Positions 35,884 through 47,290 of a stretch of DNA of 64,000 nucleotides are shown one piece after another (the stretch's first letter is position 1; each line of letters begins with the position of its first letter). Source of the DNA: Dactylorhiza incarnata (lineage: Eukaryota; Streptophyta; Magnoliopsida; Asparagales; Orchidaceae). The notes below the pieces were generated by a model. It searched no databases. It had not been told where the DNA came from and saw only the letters and a program-made list of their open reading frames with translations. The DNA is taken from positions 824,501 to 888,500 of the forward strand of contig JAWHQI010000267.1 of assembly GCA_033032865.1 (NCBI GenBank), in the 5' to 3' direction. The position numbers were made by a program, and so were the translations under genes.

Positions 35884-38874
35884 AGCCTGGCGACGCCCTC
35901 GTCGCCTCGTACTGTAGGATGATGTCCTTGAATTGCCAGAGATCCTCAAGTGTCTCCCAAGTAGCTTCAGACTCTGGTCTTCCTTTCCACTTGATCAAAT
36001 ATTGTGTGCTAGGTTGCACACCTCTTCTCCGAACTGTCCTCATGGTGAGCACCTCATCCACCTCTCGATCAAAAGACTTGGTCATCACTGGTGGTGCTCT
36101 ATGTGATGTCCTCCTTTGAAGGTCTTCATTGTCTTCATGATATGGCTTCAACATGCTGACGTGAAAGACTGGATGAATCTTCAAAGAGTCGTGTAGGTCA
36201 AGGCGATAGGCTACCTTGCCCACCCTTTCAATCACCGGAAATGGGCCTTCATTTTCACGAACCAAGTCCTTGTGCAAGCTGCTCAAAGCCTTGAACTGTT
36301 GAGGGAGAAGTCTTACCATTACCTTATCCCCAACCGTGTATTCCGCCATCCTTCGCTTTGAATCTGCTCATTTCTTCATCTGCTTGCATGCCTTCTCTAA
36401 GCATGCTCTGGCTAGGTCTGCTTGCTCTTCCCAAGACTTGGCCATCCTCCAAGCTCCAGGGCTTCTTTCGTCATCTGCCGTGGTTGCCAACTTATGCGGA
36501 GTGAATGGTTGCCTTCCCGTGGCAAGCTCGAACGGACTCCGACCCGTATCTTCACCCCATTGTAAGTTATAGGAAAACTGCGCCACATCCATAAGCTTCC
36601 CCCAATCCTTTGGATTGGCGCTCACAAAGCGCCGCAAGTAGCACTCCAATAGTGTGTTCACCCTCTCGGTCTGAGATGGTGGAAGTTGGTGGAAAAGTTC
36701 AACTCTGATTCAAGTAACTTGAATAACTCCATCCATAGCTTCCTTGTGAAGCGAGGGTCCCGGTCACTCACAATGTTCTTTGGCAACCCCCAATACTTCA
36801 CCACATGTTTGAATAAGAGCCGTGCCGTTTCTTCTGCGGTCGTATCCACCACGCTTGGTATGAATGTTCCATAGTTGGAAAAGTGATATACCACCACCAA
36901 GATAGATCCGCAACCTTCAGACTTAGGCAGTGCGTTGATGTAGTCAAGTGTCACCGTCTCCCAGGGAATCTCTTGCACAGGTAGTGGCTCTAAGAGTCCC
37001 GCTAGTTGCTTGTTCTCCATCTTGTCTTGTTTTGTTTCAACCTCTAGCTCGTTCGTATGTTTTACTTCACCATGAGGAGGCAACTTTATTTGTAGCTCCA
37101 CAGACATATCATCCTTATTCTCCTCAAGTACTTCCGCAGCAAGTGGAGGTACCTCCTCGGACCCGTCTGCTTTCTCCTTCGAAGTCACTAAGGAAGTAGT
37201 CTTACCTTCCTTTATGCCCTTGGCTATTTGCATGGTTGATAATTGTTTTGCTGTATCAATTGGTGGTCCTTCCACCGTAGGGACCATGCATGTTGCGCCT
37301 TTCTCCATGATGCACACTGAGCGATAAGTTGGCCTGACAATTGCGCTTACCGTGTCAAAGAAGTCCATGCCCAACACCACCTTGTGATCATCCATTGTTG
37401 CGACCGAGAAGTTCACATGTCCTCTCCATGTTCCCAGGCGAAGCTCTACGCCACGAGCCACTCCTGATATCGGTCTCGCTGTCCCGTTCACGGTCTTGAT
37501 CCATCCATCGCTCTTTGTCATTTGAAGGCCAAGCCTTCGAGCTTCTTCCTCCGTCACAAAGTTATGTGTTGCCCTTGTGTCCACCAGTGCTTTGGTAGAC
37601 TGATTGTTGATCCGGGCCTCGACGTACATCAATCCCTTGCTAGGTACCTTCTTTGCTAGATTCATGTTCAAAGCGTTTAGAAGTTGCAAAGAACATATTT
37701 GATTTGTACCTTCCTCATTTTCGGATTCGCTTGCATCCTTTTCTTGTAATGATACGAGTGAACCAAGCTTTGGACATTTGCTCATCATATGTGGTCCCTT
37801 GCATAGGTAGCATCCTCCTTTTGGCGTGAATTTCTTGACTCCCTCATTCGTGTCCTTTTCATAGTTAGGGTTTCGATCTCCCCTAGGTGGTCTCCGCGAC
37901 CATGACCCCTCTCCCACACCTTTTGTGTCGTCATTCTTGTAGCCTTTCTTTGTAGTAGTATCTACTGGCCTTTGGAATTCTGTCATTGTCTCGGCTGCCG
38001 CAATAGCTTCATCAAGCGTCTTGGCATCTCTCCGATGCACTTCTTGCTTCACCCAATTTTGAAGATCGTCTTTAAAGTTGAACAATTAATCATCTTCGGA
38101 CATACCTGGCACCATCAGTATTAAGGTTTGAAATTCCTTCATGTACTCCGTGATTGAACCCTTTTGCTTGAGTTCCTTTAGCTTCTTCCTGGCCTCGTTT
38201 GCGACGTTCTCCGGGTAGAAGTGCCTCTTAAGCTCAATCTTGAACTCATCCCATGTGTCCAAGTTGCATGTTCCCTTCCTGATATCTGCAAGCTTCCGTT
38301 GCCACCAAAGAGATGCAATATCCGAAAGATAGTAGCTAGCCATCTTTACCTTGAGTGCTTCCTCAGTGAGATTACATCCTTCGAAGTAGACCTCCATTTG
38401 ATAAAGGAAGTGTTCAACTTCCTTGGCATCCCTATTCCCCGAGAAGGGTTTTGGCTTAGGCACATCGATCCTTTGGTTTGTCACAACCCCACCATTTCCT
38501 CCATTAGCAATGGCCCTCTTGCACAAGGCCAATTCTTCCTCTAATTTGGCGATCCGCTCTTCATAGTCATCCTCAAGCTGATCGCACCTTAGAGTAAGCT
38601 CCGCATTTGCATCCAGGCATGCTTGAACTTTGGTCATCAAATGTTCCAGCTCTCCGCGAGCGGGTAGCGCTTGTTTGACAGCTTCTAGTTATCCGCGAAC
38701 ATATGAGTGGTCTTCCTCCACCGCCGTCATGCGCTCCTCATATTCAGCTAACATGCGGTCCACATGCGCTTCATCCCGAGATTTGCTATGGCTCCGCCTC
38801 TTCTTCTCGGACTGGGGCAGCATCTCCCTGTCGCGCTCATCCACCACGCTTGAGTTGTTTCCTTCAGCAGCCAT
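35882..38874 (-). pseudogene. Gypsy gag-pol remnant (gag, protease, integrase, chromodomain; no RT)
   Basis: Read on the minus strand from 38874: an acidic coiled-coil-like gag start, a gag core (SLWWQRKLADIR, RHFYPENV, about 38440-38120), a CCHC-like knuckle (CYLCKGPHMMSKC near 37800) and an aspartic protease (ALVDTRATHNFV near 37590, Gly of the DTG triad replaced by Arg). It then goes directly into integrase (TLDYINALP near 36950, SDRDPRF near 36760), an integrase tail (KVAYRLDLHD) and a chromodomain (YLIKWKGRPESEATWE near 35950). RT, RNase H and the integrase zinc finger are deleted. In-frame stops lie near 38690 and 38087 and between 36368 and 36349; a frameshift lies near 36660. It is a non-functional derivative. 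Confidence 0.88.
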
Positions 38875-38914
38875 CTAGTCTTCTCTGACACCAACCACAA
38901 ACTTGAGCAACCTA

Positions 38915-38926
38915 GCTCTGATACCA
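38915..38926 (-). promoter_or_regulatory. Primer-binding site, initiator tRNA-Met
   Basis: Minus strand TGGTATCAGAGC, two bases from the 5' LTR; exact match to the usual site. Confidence 0.92.
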
Positions 38927-38928
38927 AC

Positions 38929-39289
38929 TGTCACGGACTTGTCTTCTTACAAGCTCCCATGCGGCCTTAGCTCCTTCTTGCCACTCTGCGTAGCCAAGCT
39001 AAGTCAACCTCTCCTGCAAGAACTAGGTGGTGATGAAGAAAGGATGCAAAGTAGAATTCAAGAGAACTCGCAATTGCAAAGGAAACTCAAAGAACTCTTA
39101 TTGCTTCTCCAAACTTGGATGATGTACAAATGAGGGGGCCTTCCCCTTTTATAGGCCCCAAAGAATTTCCCTCCAAATGATGGAAGGATCTAGAATGCCT
39201 AAGTTTCTAGACTATTCTACAACCTTCATGTATATACAACATTCCTGAGTTCTCTAGAATATTCCCAAGAGATCATTCTAGAGAGCTTC
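38929..39289 (-). mobile_element. 5' LTR of the deleted Gypsy element (cut)
   Basis: Aligns with the first 360 bp of 35422-35870 and stops after GAGAGCTTC, where the next element starts with TGTAAGATC. The missing part would lie beyond the far end of that element, outside the window. GCTTC (39285-39289) is the expected target duplication. Confidence 0.88.
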
Positions 39290-42200
39290 TGTAAGATCTC
39301 TTTTTCCAAAACCCGTTCGGGTACTTGAAAACTCGAACCTCTCCCGTATCGCACGGTTGAGGTGGATCTTCGCCCAGAATCGCTGTCTTGCGGTGTCACC
39401 AACACTCGGGTTGGCTAGCACCGCTCAGCACCAACCCTGCCGGCTATACGATCATAAGTAAAATATGCCAAAAAGGTAAATACATAAAAGAAGGCATGTC
39501 CACAATGTCACAGCATCATATATATATATAATGAAAACAGAAAGTCCAAAGAGTAGTACAAGCAAAAAGGGCTTAAGCCCGATACATGTACAAAATAAAG
39601 TGCTCTCTCTCTCTCTCTACAACATGCGGAAACTACAACAAAACTCTCAAAAATGCGGAAGTCTAGCTATCTAGTCATCAACCTGTGGCGTCGTGGTAGT
39701 ACGCTGCATCCGCTGCTCAGGTCCTGCCATCTCGTCCTGCTGCGCGCGGGACAACTCCGTCTCCTCGGACTCCTGCGGTCACACTGACCGTTAGTCATAA
39801 AGACTAAGCCGTTTTGTCCTCGCCTCCCCCCACGACTCCTAGGTACCGAGCGGGAGGAAGAAGCGGAGGACAACAAGGGGTAAACAAAAAGGTGGTGACA
39901 AGGCACTAAACTAGCAGGTAAAAGTAAGGCAGTATAAACTAGCTAGCAGTATAGTGCAAGTATAAGGCAGTAAAGTAGAACAATGAAGTAAGCAGTAAAT
40001 AGAAAGAAAATGCGGTGCGGTAAGTAAATCTAATCTACCATCACAGATCGTACCTTAACTTATATGAACGCCCATACGACATATAAGTTAAGATGTCCAG
40101 GTAACCCATCATATAAAAGAGCCCATACTAATTTATATGATGGGGTATGCTAATGTGTATGTTATGATATGCTATGATTATGATGTTTTAATGTGTTTAT
40201 GCAATGTGACTCACCCACACGACTCTATGCGCACAGACCTTTATAGTTCCCATTTTGTTTGAAAGGAAGCCAACCTTTCGGGTACCGACCGTCGTGGCTC
40301 ATGGTGGTAGTGGATCGGGCACTCCACATCCTAGGCGGGTATAGTCACTACCAAGCCTAGACCTCATGTACGCCTCAACGCTAAGAACACAACAGCGGAG
40401 CTCCTGCGTACTCTTGCTGGAATCCACCAGACTTTAAGGTCGGGGTGGGTTATTAGGGATTGTCTTCCAGACCGCGGTACACAAACCTACCGGCCCTCTA
40501 AACCTCACCCTCACCTGAGTCAACGTACTATCGTCGGTGACACGACTAGCCTAGTACCGAAGACTCGCCACTATTTGAATAAGTAACGGGTGTTAACAAG
40601 TCCACCCGAGCTTCCGGCTCAGGGACTAACACACAAGCCGATCCAACCCATCTCCTTCCCGAAGGAGATGCATACTAGTTTGCTGACCTAATTAGGCTAC
40701 TCTTGCCTATAATTTAGTTAGCGTTATATTTAGGGTAGATCCTGGACTTCCCGCGGTGTACCCCGTAAAGGGGTTCCCAACGGTACTACAGATTCAATGG
40801 GCTCAACCCCACCATCCTCCTCAAGACAATTACTTTAGTTGGTGGTTAACATTTAGTTCACCCTCATTATTTCATATACTTAGAGTGACTTAGCTCAACA
40901 CCCGTCCAACCCAATTGGGTTGGACGTAGCTCCATTCCTCCCACATTAACTCTAGCACAACCCCACAACTAACCCTAGGATTGACCCTCCTTGAATCATG
41001 GTGTGCTAAAACTCATTTACTGATTGAATATAACTCCTAAACACTACTTAGGGGTCTGAATTGTCTAAAACTCAAACTTCTGTTTTTACTAAACGCAGAC
41101 CACTAGGTTGAACTATCCATCAACCCCACAAGGGAATCCTTCTAAAAACTCATCATCAAGGTCTCTAATAATTATCCTAGGCTCCCACTGACCTCAATAA
41201 GGTATGCTCCAATTTTCATAATTTCCATATTAAATTGGTATTTAATATAATTTAAAGTAGTTAAGGCCTTAAGTCAAATTACACATGAACTACCCTCAAA
41301 ATGATTCTTCATGCTACATGAAAATTATCAGTAAGGTAATATCCCATTTCAAGGTGGTTCACTGAGTCCCATAACCCTAGGGTGTAATTTGGCCTACTAA
41401 ATCATCATAGTTGTATAATTACCAAAATGCCACTATAATTAGGAAAAATAGTATTTCACTTCTGAAAATTCTCCAAAAATTACCAAGTGTCCAAATGGGG
41501 ACCTAGAGTCCTCTGCCAAAGGATTGTGTCATTACCAAATGATTTGACATTTTAAAATGATTTAATACTCAAGTGGTGTAAATTCCAATTTCTACATGAG
41601 GTACAAGAAATATAATTCTACAAGCTTCCAAACAATTATCATGGGCATATATTAGATTCCCAAGTATCATAACATTGCCCCATGATTTGATATTTTAAAA
41701 TGCACTGCAATACTAGGTTAGACTGCACTGCAATACTAGACAGTATAGGACTACCACGTAAACACGGTAGGGAGCTTGTCGTATCGTGTCATATTTGGGC
41801 TACGGGTCCACGTTATGGTACCTTAGCAGCTTGCGCATCCCTCCAACTATACTAATAGTGCCTTCTTGTTTGGGTGTCGCTCGAGAGACTCCCCCGATTC
41901 TTCGGATTTGGGAGTCACTTCGGAGTATCCGCTGAGCCGTCTGTTCTTACCCGCAGGTAATGGTCGCGCTTTTCTCTCACCCAAGGGTTGTAAAATCCAA
42001 TTTCTACATGAGGTACAAGAAATACAATTCTACAAGCTTCCAAACAATTATCATGGGCATATATTAACATAAAATGACAGATTTCCAAGTATCATAACAT
42101 TGCCCCATGATTTGATATTTTAAAATGATTTAATACCCAAGGGTTGTAAAATTCAATTTCTACATGAGGTACAAGAAATACAATTCTACAAGCGTCCAAA

Positions 42201-44927
42201 CAATTATCATGGGCATATATTAACATAAAATGACAGATTTCCAAGTATCATAACATTGCCCCATGATTTGATATTTTAAAATGATTTAATACCCAATTGT
42301 TGTAAAATCCAATTTCTACAAGAGGTACATGAAATATAATTCTACAAGCTTCCAAATAATTATCATGGGCTTATAATAGCATTGAATGACAGATAACCAA
42401 GTTTCACAATTTTGCCCCATGATTTGACATTTTTCAAAATTAAATTTCCTTAAGCTAGCAAGTACTTAAAATTTCCTACACAAGGAATAATACTTCAATA
42501 AATCATAACAAAATTACTATAGTCCATTTTCATCCCTAATCAGCCACTGATAGAGTTTCAACACCATACAAGGTCCTATGACCATGCATTTCATTTTATT
42601 AAGGAAAGGGTGGCAATTTCATTTATTAGGAAGAAAAATACTTAAATACCTCTAAAAATTCTCATTAAATTAACTAAGTCATTTTATGCTCCTACAAACA
42701 TATCTACAAAGTTCTGAGCCAAGGCAAGAATATTTGGTCCTATGCCCTTCACAAATCTCACCTTGCACCCTTAAGGGTTTACCCTTAGGGTTTTAGGTCA
42801 CACCACCCTAATGGCTCCAAATGGACCAATAGGGTGTGTCACATGCATTTGCATATCCATACCCACATAGCCATCATGATGGGAGGAGGCTAACACACTC
42901 AACTCCCCAAAATGACCTAAACCCTAATGTGACCCTTAAAGGCCCTCATTAGGGTTTCCCATTTTCCATATCAAATCAACTCCAAATGGAGTGAAATTTT
43001 AGGTAGGCACTCCTCATGAACAAAAGAGCATGCCACCAAAGTTTGGTGTCATTTGGACATCATATGCTCCAAAAATCAACTTAATTTAAATATTCTAACT
43101 ACCACAAAAACCCTAGGTAAAATTGCCCACCAAGGGCTGTCCCTTTGGAAGGGAGTGCCCCTAGGGTATACCAACCCATGGTTAAAAGCACAGCTCCAAA
43201 GCTTGAAGGGTTTGTCCTAGGTAATTATTTTAATGGACTGTCCTAGTGTAGGACCAGTCCTAGCAAAACAGCTCCCTAGGGAGTTGTGTGTCACCAAATG
43301 ACCTAAACTTAAAGCCAAATGAAAGTTAAGACCAGGGCCTACAACTTTCATGTTGGGCACTTTTTCTAATTCAGCCATTAAGTGGCTCTAATTAATTGTT
43401 GAAGTAGACTGATTATTAAGGACAGAAAAGCATAGCTTTGAATTAAATAAATACATATAGAAATGATTCTGCACGAATCTTGGCGCACATCAGACGGCGG
43501 CGCCATCGTCTTCTTCCTCAGCCAACTGCTGGGATTCAACCACGCTGGGCAGACTTCCTCCCCCATTTCCCGGCCACCTGGTGGCCACCACGGCCGGCCA
43601 CCACCGCCACCACCTTCGTGGTGGTCGGGGCTACAACTCCCGGCGACATGGCGGCCGGAGGGGGCATTTTCCGGCGATCCTGGGTGTCTCGTTTTGTGCC
43701 GAAATCCATGGATTTTGGAGGTGGATCCGGGCTCAATTGAGCCCGATCCTTCAGCATTTTGTGATGAGAAGCTAGCATGGGGGGAGGGGAGGAGAAACGA
43801 ACCACTATTGGTGCGTGGCGGCGGCTCCGGCGACGATTGGCCTGGATTTTCCTTGCTCCGGCGACCCCGCTCCCGATCTCGTTTCTCCAGTTAAAGCTCT
43901 GCTCCAAGGGGTGTTCTCGTCTTCTCTCGACCTCCTGAAGCTAGTGGTGTGGTTGGATTGGGATGAATAGGCCTCTATAGGTGGTTTTGAACTTAGGCCT
44001 CCTCGGTCCTCTCATTGCTGCCACCCTCCTGTAGATGTCGGCCTCCTTGCTTCCATCTAGGTCAAGCCCAAACCCACAGCAATCAGGGGAGGCCCCTAGG
44101 CTGATTGGAGGAGGAGTGTGGAGGAGGAGTGTGGAGGAGGGGGTGATTGCTTTTCCTTTTCCTTTTGCTTTTTAAACCACTTTTTGTCCCCCCCCCCCCC
44201 CCCCTTCATTTGATTAATCACACCATGGTTTAGGTTCAGTCTAGGGCTGATATGGGCATGCCTTAGGTCCATGTATAATGGTTAATTAAGGGGTGTTGGG
44301 TCCCATTCAATTTAGGCCTAGAATTCACCTTTAATGGGCTATGTTGACCATGGTTGACTTTGGTCAACCAAGGTGAGTGGGTTGACCCCACTTGGGGGTC
44401 ATGGGTCCCTTAACCTCACCCAACATTGGTTGGTCCATGGTGGGCTCCAATTGGTTCAATTTAGCCTTAATGTGTGATTTTGACCTAAATTAAGCTAGAG
44501 TTGACTTTGGTCAAATTGGTCAAATGGTTGACCAAGTGATGGGGCTTTTAGGTCCAATGAGTTCCTTAAGGTGTTTAGAGTGTGGTGGTAAGGTCAATTT
44601 GAACATGTAGGGTCAATTCAACACTAATTGACTTAGTTTGGCTAATGTTGACCTATTGTTGACTTTGGTCAATTTCATGCAATTAGGTCCCACCCAAGTG
44701 CACTTCTCATCCTATAGGTCTCCCTTGGTGGTTAGGGCATCATAAGTGAGGTCAATTTGGACAATTGAGGGTCAATTGACCTAGTTGAGGGGCTTAGGGT
44801 TAGGTTAGTTTTTGAGCTTTGGTGTGCACTTAGCAATTTCTACCCTAGCTTAAGGCCTTTGTGGCCACTCACCTCACCCCTATGCCCTAACATTTCCAAT
44901 GGGTCTAGAAGGATTGGGGATGTTACA
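39290..44927 (-). mobile_element. 5.6 kb 3' LTR of the Tekay/Del-like element
   Basis: It starts TGTAAGATC in the disrupted LTR of the previous element and ends GGGGATGTTACA. It carries a 156 bp tandem array (41520-42430), a single CGAGC-type hairpin (40607-40620) and a poly-C run (about 44190-44204). ORFs here (for example 43463-43894) are GC-rich chance frames. Confidence 0.85.
41520..42430. repeat. About 156 bp tandem repeat with a foreign block
   Basis: Five units marked by GCCCCATGATTTGATATTTT at about 41540 (diverged), 41678, 42102, 42258 and 42412. Between the second and third lies a GC-richer block of about 270 bp (41701-41981) not found in other units. Confidence 0.8.
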
Positions 44928-45014
44928 AATCCTAATAAGCAAAAAAAAAATTCGTCCCTGAAATTTAAGATCGGGTTCTACGCAATATAAGGTAAAAGAA
45001 ATTTGCAAGGAGGT

Positions 45015-45780
45015 TTAGGTTGTACCTGAAGTGAAGAGTTTCGGGTAGCGTCGTTGCATGAGGTCCATGGGCTCCCATGTGTGCTCCTCTCGCCCGTGGT
45101 TGGACCACAACACCTTTACCAACGGTACACTCTTCCGTCGCAGGACTTGGACCTCTGTATCGTCGATCCGGATGGGCTCCAGTAGGACTGACCGATCGGG
45201 CGCTACCGGGCCTGATGTAGATGTAACATGCTGCTCAGGACGAAGCAGGGCTCTCCGAAGCGAAGAGACGTGGAAGACGTCATGCAGGTTCTCCAACTCT
45301 AGCGGTAGCTCCAGCCTGTACGCCAAAGGACCGATCCGCTCCAGGATCAAATAAGGCCCCACGTACCGAGGACTGAGCTTCTTGTGCCCCCGCACTCAAG
45401 AAACCCCGTGCATAGGACGAATCTTCAAGAACACACGCTCTCCCACCTGGAACTCCACCATACGATGCCTCGCATCATAGTACTTCGCATGTCTGCTCTG
45501 GGCCTCCAGCATCCGCTCCCTGATCAGTCTCACCTGCGCATCCGTCTCCTCAATGTAATCTGAACCCAACGACCTCGGGTCCTCGTTCTGGATCCAGGAA
45601 AGTGGTGTGCGGCACTTCCTCCCATACAATGCGGCGTAAGGTGCCATCCCAATGCTAGCCTGGTGACTGTTGTTATAGGAAAACTCTATCAAAGGCAACA
45701 GTCTCTCCCAGGGCTTGCCCGTATCTAAGATGCACAAACGCAGCAGGTTCTCCGAGTTTGTAGGAGTCGTAGTCTCCGAG
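45015..45780 (-). pseudogene. Gypsy integrase C-terminal fragment with chromodomain-like tail
   Basis: The minus strand from 45780 starts inside the integrase core just before its final conserved region. It reads LPLIEFSYNNSHQASIG, YAALYGRKCRTPL, YYDARHR and GERVFLKI, then an in-frame TGA (45396-45398), then KLSPRYVGPYLILERIGPLA, HDVFHVSSLRR and VLWSNHGREEHTWEP. The last block matches the protein end at 1-150. RT, RNase H and the integrase catalytic D,D would lie beyond the Copia insertion, out of view. Confidence 0.88.
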
Positions 45781-46012
45781 TGTAGGATTTGTTTTAATCC
45801 GAGAATAGTGAAGTAGCCTAGTCTAGCCCATCTTGCTAGATAGGTGAGGTGGTAAGTGGACGTACCCAAGTTCGGGGAACCACTATAAATCTTGTGTCTC
45901 TGTGCTGTGATTTTTATTGTTGTGTGTGCGCTAAATTTTTATTCCGCAATCGCAGTAGAGATCACCTATTCACCCCCCTCTAGGTGATTTAGGTAGACAA
46001 TGTTTTCTTTCA
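45781..46012 (+). mobile_element. 5' LTR of the Copia element
   Basis: It starts TGTAGGATTT exactly where integrase homology of the Gypsy host stops and ends CTTTCA before the primer site. Length is 232 bp, short for a Sirevirus, so a 5' truncation is possible. CTATAAAT at 45883-45890 is a likely TATA box. The preceding CCGAG (45776-45780) would be the target duplication; its partner is out of view. Confidence 0.7.
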
Positions 46013-46014
46013 AT

Positions 46015-46026
46015 TGGTATCAGAGC
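46015..46026 (+). promoter_or_regulatory. Primer-binding site, initiator tRNA-Met
   Basis: TGGTATCAGAGC two bases after the LTR end (CA, AT, then the site). Confidence 0.92.
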
Positions 46027-46073
46027 GAGGTTATCTTTAAGAGGTTAACACCTAGATTAAAGATCCTTCTACG

Positions 46074-47005
46074 TTGTCAAGATCTCTCTCTATGGACAGA
46101 GGCATGGAAAGGTTTTCCTCCAAGCTCCCAGTTTGCACTAAGGAGAACTTCCCAATGTGGAAGGAAAGAGTTATCTTCTACATGGAAGCAAATGACCCCC
46201 GAATCTCTCAGATAGTTAAGGAAGGTCCATATATTCCTTTGGTTACTTCTACCATTGATCCCAACAAACAAGTACCAAAGAAATTGATGGACATGACAAA
46301 GGATGAAATTGCACTTGTCACTCTGGACAAGAAAGCAAAGCACATCATAGCAGGTGCAATTGATGATTCAATGCTACAAAATCTGATTCACTGCAAGTCT
46401 GCAAAAGAGATGTGGGATTCTATTGTGGTTTTGATGGAAGGTACTGAAGAAGTTCGAGATGACAGGAAGTCTTTGCTGAACCAAGAATACGAAGCCTTCA
46501 AGCAACAAGGCAAAGACACAATTTCTGACACATACGAGAAATTCTTCAAGATTGTAAATGGTCTGAGAAACTATGGAAGAGAATTCACCGTGGGTGAACT
46601 AAACGATAAATTCCTTAGATCTCTGTCTAAGGAATGGGACCCCAAGGTGATAGCCATCAGAGAATATGGTAAGTTGGCTACTACGAAGCCACAGATTCTG
46701 TATGGGAAACTGCTTTCCCATGAGCTGAAGTTGAATATCAGGAAGTCAGAAGAAGAAAGCAGTAGGAGTTGTAGTAAGGAGAAGACCATTGCTCTAAAGG
46801 CTGAAAGCTCCCGAAGAAGCAGGGCTCTGTCCCCTGTGAGGGATGAATCTTCTGAGGATAAAGCTGAAAGCAGTTCTGCAGATTCAGAACTATCTGAAGG
46901 AGAATTTTCCCTCCTCTCCAAGCAATTCAAGAAGTTGCTTAGCAAGAGGAGGCAAGTGAGAAAAGGCTCATCCTCCTCAAGAGATCACAGGAGATCACAT
47001 CGTGA
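46074..47005 (+). pseudogene. Copia gag, N-terminal part (split by the CACTA element)
   Basis: Start candidates are ATG at 46074 and 46092. The product has the UBN2/gag core of Copia elements (NFPMWKERVIFYMEA, KSAKEMWDSI, YEKFFKIVNGLRN, LRSLSKEWDPKV), then a Ser/Glu-rich stretch (SSSADSELSEGEFSLLSKQF). The host frame ends at the TGA duplication 47003-47005; translation continues 23 codons into the transposon. The C-terminal half resumes at 57958. Confidence 0.88.
47003..47005. repeat. 3 bp target-site duplication, left (TGA)
   Basis: TGA before CACTAC; the same TGA follows GTAGTG at 57955-57957. Three bp is the CACTA standard. Confidence 0.92.
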
Positions 47006-47290
47006 CACTACTAGAAAAATGACTTTTAGCCACACTTTTTTTTGCCACGGGTCAAAAATCGTGGCTAATAGTTAAGTATTAGCCACGGCCCCTAATTCGT
47101 GGCTAATAAGTAAGTATTAGCCACGGATGTCATATTGGTGGCAAAAAAGAATGCATTAGCCACGGTTTATCGAATTCGTGGCTAAAAAAATACTATTAGC
47201 CACGATTTCCTAATTCGTGGCTAATATTTTAGCCGCAATTTTTAATTCGTGGTAAATACATAAGTATTAGCCACGATTTTTTGCCGTGGC
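47006..47290. repeat. CACTA left inverted repeat and subterminal motifs
   Basis: CACTAC terminus followed by about ten copies of a 10-13 bp motif (TATTAGCCACG, ATTCGTGGCTAAT) in both orientations. Confidence 0.9.

Larger units (their letters stand above)
35422..39289 (-). mobile_element. Ty3/Gypsy chromovirus with internal deletion, interrupted in its 5' LTR
   Basis: Minus-strand element. The 3' LTR is 35422-35870 (TGTCACGG to CGTGACA); the 5' LTR starts at 38929 and breaks at 39289 where another LTR is inserted. The polypurine tract (AGGTGGGGGAGGA on the minus strand) abuts the 3' LTR, and a perfect tRNA-iMet primer site abuts the 5' LTR. The coding region runs gag, protease, integrase, chromodomain, without RT or RNase H. 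The bases before the left LTR are CTCAT; the right flank is not in the window. Confidence 0.9.
39290..45780 (-). mobile_element. Tekay/Del-like Gypsy element, 3' part
   Basis: Minus-strand element consisting of a 5638 bp 3' LTR (39290-44927) and the C-terminal part of integrase (to 45780), cut there by a Copia insertion. The LTR has the same termini (TGTAAGA...TGTTACA on the plus strand) and several shared blocks with the giant-LTR element (TTAGTCATAAAGACTAAGCC; AGGAAGAAGCGGAGGACA-like), and the same pre-LTR motif with TTATTRGGATT. It is therefore the coding-capable relative of the non-coding element at 7588-23484. Confidence 0.85.

Noticed and set aside
43463..43907. ORFs of 123-143 codons in the 5.6 kb LTR
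   Set aside because: GC-rich chance frames on both strands in a known LTR.
46015..46026. Possible tRNA-Met gene fragment
   Set aside because: Only the 12 base primer-site match is present; the rest of a tRNA is absent.
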